From contig JAGCFO010000035.1 of NCBI GenBank assembly GCA_017650105.1, forward strand, positions 1-42,224: 42,224 bases of DNA. The letters run 5' to 3'. The DNA is from Bacteroidaceae bacterium. GTDB lineage: Bacteria; Bacteroidota; Bacteroidia; Bacteroidales; Bacteroidaceae. This document shows, piece after piece, positions 34,501 to 40,300 of this stretch; position 1 is the stretch's first letter; every line of letters begins with the position of its first letter. Below the pieces are notes generated by a model. It saw only the letters and a program-made list of their open reading frames with translations. It was not told where the DNA came from and searched no databases. Both the position numbers and the translations under genes were made by a program.

Positions 34501-36918
34501 TGTGCGCCCAGAACGGGAATAATCGTAGTAGAATGTCAGCGTACCATTGCTGTAGAGTGCATAGGCTTCGGCAACCTTCCCAGTAAAGTAGCCAGGCTGG
34601 CTGGTGCCGCCGTCGATACGGGCATAGGTCTTGCCGGTGGGGTTGCTGCTGTTCCATGTGGTGCCCTTACCACCCTTGAGCTTGGAGCTGCAGCCTTCGA
34701 AGAGATAGTCCGCTCGGTAGAAAAACGGTTGAAAAGTATTCCACCCGTAGCCGGCATAGATGGTGGTGAGGTTGCTGCAGTTGGCAAACATATAGTCCAT
34801 CTGGTATAATAACGGGGTGCTCCATCCGCTCAGGTCGATGACGGAGAGGGAGGTGCAGCCTTGGAACATACCGCTCGCGTCTTCAAGTTTGGCGGTGTTC
34901 CATCCGCTTAGGTTGAGGCTGGTGAGGGAGGAACAGCTGCGGAACATCGATTCCGCTTCACGGACTTTGCTGGTGTTCAGAGAGCTGATGCCTGGGATGC
35001 TGTTAAGGGCGGTGCAACCTTGGAACATCCTGCCTATTTCGGTGACATTGCCTGTGTCGTAGCGAGTCAAGTCGATGGCGGTAATAGCGGTACAGTCCTT
35101 GAACATATTTCTCATGTCGCGTACGTTGCCGGTGTTCCACTTGTTGTTGTACCCAATGCTCGTCAGGTTACTGCAGCCTTCAAACATGCAGTACATGCTG
35201 CCCGTGTTGGCGGTGTTGTAAGTACTCAGGTCGATAGCGGTAATGGCTTTGCAATTCTTGAACATATAGTCCATGTTGACTACATTGGCGGTGGTCCAGT
35301 TGCTGCCGTATGTGATGCCCGTCAACTTGCTGCAGCCTTCGAACATATGGCTCATGCTGATGACGCTGGCAGTGTTGTAATTGCTCAGGTTGAGGGTGGT
35401 AAAGGCAGAACAGTTCTTAAAAATATTTTCCAAGGAGGTGACATTGCTGGTGTTCCAGTTACTGCCATACGTTATACTCGTCAGCTTGCTGCAGCCTTCG
35501 AACATGCCTTTCATATTGGTGACGTGAGCGGTGTTGTAATTGCTCAGATTGAGGGTGGTAAAGGCAGAACAGTTCTTAAAAATATTTTCCAAGGAGGTGA
35601 CATTGCTGGTGCTCCATCCACTCCCATACGTGATGCCCGTCAGGTTGTTGCAGCCTTCGAACATGCTGCTCATGTCGGTGACGCTGCTGGTGTTAAGACC
35701 GCTTATGTTCGGATTGGTGAAGGATGTGCAGTCCTTGAACATTTTGCTCATGTCGGTGACGTTGCTCGTTTTGAAAGAAGATAGGTTGTTGAGAGTGGTG
35801 AGGGCTGAGCAGCCTTCGAACATGCCACTCGTGCTGGTAAGCATGGTATTGGTCCATCCGCTGCCAAACGTTATGCTCGCCAGCCTACTGCAGCCCGAGA
35901 GCAAGCCGTTTATCGTAATGACTTTGCTGGTGTTGTAATTGCTCAGGTCGAGGGAGGTGAAGGTGGAGCAGTTCTTGAACAAATTGCTCATGTCTGTTAC
36001 CTTGCTGGTGTTCCAGTTGCTGCCGTACGTGATGCTCTCCAGGGCGCGGCAACCTTCGAACATGCCGCTCATGGTAGTAACGTTACGGGTGTCGAGCGTA
36101 TTCAGTGCGAGGATGGTGAGACTTTCGCAGTTTTTAAACATGCCGTTCAAATTGGTGGCAGCAGAGGTGTTGAAGTTCGTCAGTTGCAGGGTGGTGAGGG
36201 ACCTGAGGTCGGCGAACAGTTCATGCATGTCGGAAAGCACAGTGTTAGTCCAGCCACTGACGCTGAGATAGGTAAGATTGTCGCACCTTCTGAACATGCC
36301 ACTATAGTCAGTAAGCTTGGCGGTGTTCCATCCGCCTAAGTAGAGGGTTTTCAGACTCTGGCATTCTGAAAACATACTGTTTGTGGTGGTAACGTTCCCA
36401 ACGTTCCAGCCATTCAGGTTAAGGGTTTCAAGGTTGTCACAGCCTGCAAACATGTTACTCATGTCGGTGACATTGCTGACATTCCAGCTGCTCAGGTCGA
36501 GGCTGGAGAGAGCATCACAGCCGGTGAACATGTAACTCATGTTCGTCACTTGGCTGGTATTGAGATTGCTGATGCCGGTGACGCTGTACAACTCATGCAT
36601 TGGCATAAACCATTTAAACGTACTGGTTGGTCGTGCGTTGGCAAACGAAGTGTCGAACCTTACCAACTTGACGCCCCTAACGTCAAGATAGATGTCCGGA
36701 TTATTCCACCATTCGGGTTCGTTGGTTCCTGTGTTCAGCGAGAAAGAGACTTCGTTCGTCGTAATATCGTGAACATGGCGGTTGTTGTCATAGTAGAACG
36801 TCATTTGATGAGACGAAGTGTTGACTACTGCGTAGGCTTCTTGAGCCCACATCTTGGCTGCGCTCAGCGAAAGGAGGGCGAGCAGCAGGAGCATTGTCTT
36901 TTTGATAAAGTGTTTCAT
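25561..36918 (-). CDS. Giant BspA-like DUF285-repeat surface protein with dockerin-like C-terminus (3785 aa)
   Basis: One uninterrupted frame of 11.4 kb. The signal peptide ends near MWAQ (about residue 26). I count 11 supermodules, each starting with a header that contains YYD or a variant and a WF motif. About 94 repeats of 26 residues (MFxGCxxLTxLDLSxFNTxxVTxM) are spread as roughly 24, 7, 6, 4, 5, 3, 5, 6, 14, 14 and 6 per module. Footers (GTxYxxxxxDKTYARIDGG, PGYxT) separate most modules. The first module alternates two repeat types, one with LxLSNYNT and one with ITYGSNWNT. The C-terminus has two perfect dockerin-type loops, DVNKDGAVNVSD and DVNSDTSVNVSD. Its size is extreme for the family. 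The likely role is surface adhesion with a long solenoid stalk, which is an inference. No enzyme domain is seen. Assembly errors in the repeats cannot be excluded. Confidence 0.92.
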   Translation of the reverse strand: MKHFIKKTMLLLLALLSLSAAKMWAQEAYAVVNTSSHQMTFYYDNNRHVHDITTNEVSFSLNTGTNEPEWWNNPDIYLDVRGVKLVRFDTSFANARPTSTFKWFMPMHELYSVTGISNLNTSQVTNMSYMFTGCDALSSLDLSSWNVSNVTDMSNMFAGCDNLETLNLNGWNVGNVTTTNSMFSECQSLKTLYLGGWNTAKLTDYSGMFRRCDNLTYLSVSGWTNTVLSDMHELFADLRSLTTLQLTNFNTSAATNLNGMFKNCESLTILALNTLDTRNVTTMSGMFEGCRALESITYGSNWNTSKVTDMSNLFKNCSTFTSLDLSNYNTSKVITINGLLSGCSRLASITFGSGWTNTMLTSTSGMFEGCSALTTLNNLSSFKTSNVTDMSKMFKDCTSFTNPNISGLNTSSVTDMSSMFEGCNNLTGITYGSGWSTSNVTSLENIFKNCSAFTTLNLSNYNTAHVTNMKGMFEGCSKLTSITYGSNWNTSNVTSLENIFKNCSAFTTLNLSNYNTASVISMSHMFEGCSKLTGITYGSNWTTANVVNMDYMFKNCKAITAIDLSTYNTANTGSMYCMFEGCSNLTSIGYNNKWNTGNVRDMRNMFKDCTAITAIDLTRYDTGNVTEIGRMFQGCTALNSIPGISSLNTSKVREAESMFRSCSSLTSLNLSGWNTAKLEDASGMFQGCTSLSVIDLSGWSTPLLYQMDYMFANCSNLTTIYAGYGWNTFQPFFYRADYLFEGCSSKLKGGKGTTWNSSNPTGKTYARIDGGTSQPGYFTGKVAEAYALYSNGTLTFYYDYSRSGRTGTSYNLNEGTDTPGWCDNANITNVVFDPSFANIQPTTTYRWFYMLTNLSSVTGLENLNTSEVTDMGWMFFRCSSLTSLDLSSFNTSKVTSMSSLFHDCSSLASLNLSSFDTSKVTDMNSLFNGCNNLESISFGSNWNTSKVTDMSNLFRSCSALTSLDLSSFNTSNVTGMSAMFEGCSALVTLDLTNFKTSNVTNMIRMFYGCTGLTTIYVGNKWSTASLENSSYSSFMFTDCTSLVGSAFTAYDESHTNASYAHIDNVDSPGYFSDKSKIGIYVGFIPSTGTLVFRNDGHSAAYGSNVYTLNGEGGNPGWYAIRKAVNHVVFDPSFDDVHPTTTSSWFKGMSSLTDITDLQYLHTDAVTNMSGMFYDCRQLTALDLTGFNTDNVTDMSSMFYDCRQLTTLDLSHFNSANVTDMSSMFYGCKQLSTLDLAGLNTAKVMDMNSMFSGCKQLTTLDLSSFDTSRVTDMENMFSGCSVLTTINVSLDWNTDAVTLSDDMFLGCTSLVGGNGTVYDADHTDKTYACLSLGTPTPSYLTDNQPVLAYTAYKNGTLTFYYDGMRAVRENTFELNEDGDTPGWSSNSANITHVVFDPSFGNIYPTNTYQWFAGLSNLTSFIGLEYLHTANVTSMSGMFQDCTSLTTFDLDSFDTGNVGDMSGMFQGCTGLTTLDLGSFDTNNVTNMSRMFYGCSNLTAIYVGVNWSNASASQSTTMFYGCSNLKGGIGTSYDSNNIDATYACVDGIDNKAGYLSYFPYAGISYSYSNGSIAHTVLYFYCDGQYTQRKRAGNILYHLNTGTNEPEWASEAAQFDGVSFTQSFQNARPTSTYHWFKGMTQETNFKPYYLNTSEVTNMSGMFEGCTALTYFSARTIDTHKVTDMSDMFKGCTALASVDLNELYTNNVTNMSGMFQGCAALTVLDLKELHTSLVTNMSNMFNGCSNLTTISVNDHWNTTRVASSSNMFLNCTSLEGSAGTTYSSSHTDKTYARVDNGTSSPGYLSYLSATAYAAIENETLTFYYDNWRDTRTQTYFLNTGTDDPGWYASYSIYSSIKHVVFDPSFADARPTSSYHWFTGMSNLTDITGLEYLNTSEMTTMGYMFRGCNKLTSLDLTNFDTHSVTSMYQMFYNCSKLTKIYAGSGWNTDNVTSSSDMFNGCTVLSGSAGTQYNSNNLKDKTYAKIDGGTAAPGYLSNKSKAYAIFTEANSTLTLYYDGAYDTRENTGVMYDIIMGAATQAWAARSADIMHVVFNSSFRNILPTSTHKWFANLTNLIDVTDLSNLNTSSVTDMSYMFHNCGNLTSLDMSSWYTSEVTNMSYLFANCSSLTEINTSTFDTQNVTDMSNMFSGCTALTTFDASNFVTLHITDMSGMFQGCSNLTTIYVRSGWDTGGVFMSSNMFGGCTSLVGGNGTAYNTGHTDKEYARVDEPASGKPGYLTTSLEAYTFYDEDNTTLYFYYDDQRVLREGETFSMNTGWWEANPDWGWYAGDITRVVFDPSFANALPTTTAFWFNGMENLTEIIGLQYLHTDSVMYMDRMFYGCSKLVNLDLSHFNTSRVERMEAVFYGCSNLKSIGASGWDTQNVETMDQLFSGCSSMESFNLGAWNTENLYDAYAMFRDCTGLTELDLRNWTADNVESLDYMFYGCTALTTIYAANNWYKEGMTANNTFFDCTSLVGGAGTEYEDYSTASVRYAHIDGGASNPGFFTDASQREAYACFTAADSTLTFYYDTKKASHTEGTTYAMNTSTSNPGWYNNREDIAHVVFAPSFTNARPVSAFRWFFEMSNLKDIIGIQSLNTSEVTTMGGMFYHCSSLTSLDVSNFDTQQVTNMISMFNGCSSMTSLDVSGFNTANLTSTYLMFNGCKALTSLDVSGFNTSNVTDMGSMFNGCSGITSLDVSGFNTANVTSMTNMFYGCSSLTNLNVSGFNTNKVTTMSSMFYNCKALTTLDVSGFNTANVTSMSAMFYGSNNLDSLDVSGFITTKVTNMERMFSNCDSLKIIDVSHFDTQNVEKMSSMFFCCRSLTSLDLSNFKTTKVTAMNHMFQGCGALTSLDVSGFETQNVMYMHNMFAHCYGLKELDLSNFNTANVTRMDYMFNNSTGLKDLDLSSFNTEKVTNMGTMFNNCSALTTVYVGSGWNTDAVTSSSSMFTGCTKIVGGKGTTYNSSNPTDKTYARIDDAPETPGYLTLGTPEPYAVLSDDNTKLTFYYDGMKSARSGMSLNTGNSNPAWYNNRAMVTNVVFMPAFAKARPTCTYSWFVGMEALTDISGIQYLNTSEVTNMANMFSGCKLLTYLDVSHFNTQKVTNMSYIFQNCAKLTNLNVSGFNTEKVTTMSSMFSGCSNLTDLDVSNFETGNATNLYGMFYGCHKVKTLDVSGFNTAKVTTMESMFYNCDSLKTIDVSHFDTQKVEKMGSMFFCCRSLTSLDLSNFDTHSVTSMYAMFQGCNALTSLDVSGFDTQNVMYMNNMFAHCYGLTELDLSNFNTANVTRMDYMFNSSTGLKNLDLSSFNTEKVTNMSYMFYNCTGLTNLDVSSFNTVSVTNMYQMFRGCSKLTSLDVRSFNTASVTNMGTMFYGCTGLTTIDLSSFNTASVTNMSGMFYGCSNLTTIYAGDGWSTGTVTSSSQMFSGCTQLKGSKGTAYNTSFLDKTWARLDCEPNANEPGYFTRLVVKPYVVYNSDNTTLTFYYDDLCSTRTGTVYDLNEGSDVPGWTQDTTTRDNTTTVVFDSSFADARPTSTAHWFDFMQNLTYVTGIQYLNTENVTNMSKMFYECFNLRSIDVTGFNTEKVTSMSFMFGESERLTSLDVTGFNTENVVDMAGMFIYCPALTSLDVTGFNTAKVKYMNVMFNASSGLTELDLSNWNTSSVITMESMFEDCSALTTIKAGNGWSTDAVTNSERMFYDCTSLVGGKGTIYDGSHVDAGYAHIDGGTNNPGYFTEKLTFLKGDVNKDGAVNVSDVTMLVSMILGNTPHNAAADVNSDTSVNVSDVTALVSIILGN
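27011..27430 (-). repeat. Intragenic segmental duplication, copy A
   Basis: About 420 bp (roughly five DUF285 repeats, in the tenth supermodule) recur almost unchanged exactly 1188 bp away at 28199-28618 in the ninth supermodule. Long stretches, including synonymous positions, are shared, for example around the STGLKxLDLSSFNTEKVTNM and FFCCRSLTSLDLSNF segments. Confidence 0.85.
28199..28618 (-). repeat. Intragenic segmental duplication, copy B
   Basis: Partner of 27011-27430 at constant offset 1188 bp (396 codons, not a multiple of the 78-bp repeat). The copies differ by scattered substitutions and no indels in the parts compared. Confidence 0.85.
35381..35615 (-). repeat. 159-bp higher-order repeat in the first supermodule
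   Basis: A 77-bp block at 35381-35457 recurs at 35540-35616 with two differences. The 159-bp (53-codon) spacing equals one 27-residue plus one 26-residue repeat, so the duplicating unit here is a pair of DUF285 repeats (NIFKNCSAFTTLNLSNYNT plus a GMFEGCSKLTxITYGS type). Confidence 0.8.
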
Positions 36919-36990
36919 TGGTGTATTGTTTTTATTATTTGTTTTCTATCTTGTTTTTCTTGTTCTGGTATCTAAAACGTATCATTTCTG

Positions 36991-36998
36991 CAAAAATA
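36991..36998 (-). promoter_or_regulatory. -7 box (TATTTTTG) of the giant surface protein gene
   Basis: On the minus strand TATTTTTG fits TAnnTTTG exactly, 72 bp before the start codon. The upstream region is A/T-rich. No exact TTTG sits 19-20 nt further upstream, so the -33 box is uncertain. Confidence 0.5.
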
Positions 36999-37139
36999 CA
37001 AAAAAAATTATAACACACTCCTATTATATCTAAAATTTCGTTAAAAAATTCATATCGTCCATCTGCGCCATACGTGACACGTGACCGGGCGCCCGAGGTC
37101 CCTCCCCTCTTTGCATTGTCTGCTCAGCACCACAAAGCA

Positions 37140-37172
37140 AGAGAGGGATTCCCCTTGCGGGAGTCCCTCTCT
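37140..37172. other. Intergenic hairpin (9-bp stem)
   Basis: AGAGAGGGA (37140-37148) pairs with TCCCTCTCT (37164-37172), with further C/G pairing possible inside the 15-nt loop. It lies in the 451-bp spacer between the 1297-aa and 3785-aa genes. It may end minus-strand transcripts from the former, although T-runs are weak. Confidence 0.45.
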
Positions 37173-37202
37173 CTTTATAGCCCGTATGCGTGCCTTTGCG
37201 CC

Positions 37203-37266
37203 CTAATCTGATTATTTGATTACCTGATTACCTGATTATCTGATCATCTGATTATCTGATTATCTG
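37203..37266. repeat. 8-bp tandem repeat, eight copies
   Basis: Eight consecutive octamers of the type ATTATCTG (variants ATTACCTG, ATCATCTG, ATTATTTG; the first, CTAATCTG, diverges most). It is non-coding and lies in the spacer upstream of the giant gene and downstream of the 1297-aa gene. Such tracts may vary in copy number by slippage. Confidence 0.85.
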
Positions 37267-37340
37267 GCGTATCTCCGAAGGCATCTGATTCTCTGATCAT
37301 CTGGCATATTTCCGAAGGCATCTGATTATCTTATCATCAG
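37267..37340. repeat. Two 37-bp direct repeats continuing the octamer array
   Basis: Units at 37267-37303 and 37304-37340 each contain TCCGAAGGCATCTGATT and end in two octamer-like blocks. A degenerate third start (GCTTATCGCGCAAGGC) follows and runs into the hairpin at 37348. Confidence 0.8.
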
Positions 37341-37347
37341 GCTTATC

Positions 37348-37367
37348 GCGCAAGGCTTGTCTTGCGC
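37348..37367 (-). terminator. Hairpin directly after the 1297-aa gene
   Basis: GCGCAAG (37348-37354) pairs with CTTGCGC (37361-37367) over a 6-nt loop, 2 bp beyond the stop codon on the minus strand. No T-run follows, so its strength as a terminator is doubtful. Confidence 0.4.
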
Positions 37368-37369
37368 TC

Positions 37370-40300
37370 TTACGGGTGCAGAATCTTGTTCACCAACGAG
37401 GTAACGTCGGACACATTGATTTCGCCGTCGCTGTTCACGTCGAACTTGCCCGAGCCGTCGTCGATGGTTATCTCCCAAACAGCCGGGTCGCGCATCTGGA
37501 AGCCGTATGCCGCCTGCGTGTCACCGCCGTTCACTTCTGCCAAGGTGTATATGACAAGCGGATTATTTGTGTTGCCAACTGTCCTTGAAGAGAACAAATC
37601 CGTCACGTCAACGCCGTTGCGTATGGCCTTGAACGTTTCGTTGGGTCTGAGCGAGAACTCAAGACTCATATACGTATTCTTGTTGCTGTCGTATGACGGC
37701 AGGTCGAACGTCAAAACCCCATTAGGTACGAAATATGCAAAATCATCATCCCAAATCAATTCATAATTCCAATTGCCGACGACTCCTGTCGATAGTGCCG
37801 TTCCACCTTTCACAACGAACGCCTGACGGTGTCTTGTGTCGTAGGAGATTTCCCACGTCTCGTTTGCAGCGGACTGCATACCATAGTAGTAATAGTTATC
37901 ATCAATATCTTCAAGAAGGTCGTAAGTCACATCCTCGCCGTTCTTCATCACAATCACAGGACGGAAACTCTCTAGGTCTTTTGGTACCTGCAACTGATAG
38001 GTGTATTTACTAGGCAACATGCTTAAATAGTGGCGGCTAGTGATTTCGTCAATCCCATCTGCGCCATTATTATTGAACGTGGTGTGCATTCTCACGCTCG
38101 GGAAGTCGGCAGCCAGGATAATCTCCTTGCGATACTCGAAGACTGGCGTCACAGCGTTCTCGGCCTCCACGATTCCACCTCCGAAGTACTGTGCCCAGCT
38201 GCTATATGCCTCGGCGCAGCCATACGGCACTTTCAGCACAGCGTCGCCATTGATGCCTCTGAAAGAAGTACCAGCAATAGAAGGTGGCGTCTCGCGCTTA
38301 CACTCCACCATCGCCAAATCGGCGCAGTTATTGAAACAATAAGCCTCTATCGCGCTCACCGATGCCGGAATCACAACGCTGGTGATGGGTTGCTTAAAGA
38401 AACTGTATCCGCCCAGCGTGACGACACCATCGGGAATCATCGTGTTCCTGCAACCAAGAATCAGTTTGTTGCTGCTCTTCTCAATAATAGCATTGCAGCC
38501 GTCGGGCGATTTGTAATTGCTGTTCTGCGCATCCACCACGATCGCCTCCAGCCCCGTGCAATTGTGGAATGAAAGGCTATTGCCCAAGTCGTTAAAGCCC
38601 GCGATGCTCGTCACCGCACTTGGGATATAGAGCATCTTCAGGTTCACACAGCTGTGGAAGGCAAAGTTGCCAATCGTTGTCACGTTCTCGGGGATGTCAA
38701 TCGACTTCAAACCCGACTTCACAAACGCATATTGGCCAATCGTCTCCAGTCCGCTGGGTAGCGTCATATGCTCTAGTGACGAGATGTTCTCGCTGTTAAT
38801 CACAAGCCCGAAAGCTCTCTCTATGTTGGTTACCGTCTCTGGAATCACGACTTTCTTCAACGCAAGGCATTCTCCAAAGGCTGAATTGAGGTTCGTCACG
38901 CCATAGGGGACGATGACCTCCTCCAATGCTGAGCAGCCATAGAAAGCAGACTTGAGTGTCGTCAGCCCTGTGAAATATTGCAACTCAGTGAACGACGTAA
39001 TATCCGTGTTATTATAGAACACCGAACTACTCGATCCATTAGCATTCAGACTCTCCACCGCAGCAGCCTCTGCCTTCGAGATTTGTTCGTCTCCGTCCGT
39101 GTCCCAACCAGCAGCCACGCAGATTGCCCTCACGGCATCGTCCTGGAACGTGATGAGGTCTTTCGCCTTGAACGTGAACAGGAGGCTGAAGCCGTAGTCG
39201 ATGGTCAGCTTATACGAGCCGTCGTCCTGAGGCACCAGAGCCAGCATGCCCGTCGTCTCGGTGAAGTCCTGAATGGGAGGCCCTTCAATCCAGTATTTTT
39301 CAAGCTCGTAGCCCTCGTCGGGCACGATGAAGAGATCCAGTGACGAATCTACGGGGAATTCGACATAGTCCCATGTGGCGATTTCCTTTGGAACGTCGTT
39401 CTTCGTGTAGGTCACCTTACCGCCCGGAGTTGTGGTTATATACGCCGTTTGTATGGTGCTCTCGCCCACCACGCTGATGTACACATTGTCGCAGATGTCC
39501 TCAATGGTGTATTTCAGCTTGCCGTTGGCCTGCTGTTCCATCTCCTCGATGATGTCCTTGCCGTTCAGATATACATGAGCCACTTGGGAAGAATTTCCGG
39601 CAGAAACCGTGAAGGTGAAGTCCGAGTGTCCGTCCACTACATACTCTTGGCTTCCGTAGGTCAATTCCTGACCGCCGGACTTTTGGAACCGTCCGCCGCC
39701 TGAGACGCTCGCGGATACCGTCACCGTCCCGTCGGTGATGCCCGTCTTCTTGAACGTGAACAGGATGTTGAAGCCGTGGTCGATGGTCAGCTTATACGAG
39801 CCGTCCTCCTGCGGCTCCAGAGCCAGCAGACCCGTCGTCTCGGTGAAGTCCTGCATGGGGTATGGGTTGCCTATCCAGTACTTGTCAAGCTCGTAGCCCT
39901 CGTTGGGGACGATGAAGAGGTCCTGTGTCGAGCCGTTGTTGATTCTCACATACGCGCTGCTCGTGATGTTCGTGGGGACGTTGTTCTTCGTGTAGGTCAC
40001 CTTGCCGCCCGGGGATACGCTTACCCAGGCATCCTCATAGAGACTCTCGCCCACCACGCTGATGTACACATCGTCGCGAATGTCCTCGATGGTGTATCTC
40101 AGCTTGCCGTTGGACAGCTGTTCCATTTCGCCGATGATGTCCCTACCGTTCAGATACACATGAGCCACCTGGCATCCGCCATCAGCAGAAGCCAGGAAGG
40201 TGAAAGTCGAGTGTGTGTCCACTTCATACTCCTGACTTCCGTAGGTCAATTCCTGACCGCCGGACTTTTGGAACCGTCCTCCGCCGGAGACGCTGGCGGA

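Noticed and set aside
32137..35784. Long open frames on the plus strand inside the giant gene (for example 32137-33294, 33508-34485, 35020-35784)
   Set aside because: They are antisense mirrors of the repeated codons, have the same 26-residue period and no domain of their own. The minus-strand frame has a signal peptide, repeats and a dockerin-like end.
37203..37340. Possible CRISPR array
   Set aside because: The repeats are 8 bp and adjacent without unique spacers, the 37-bp units abut each other, and no cas genes are present.
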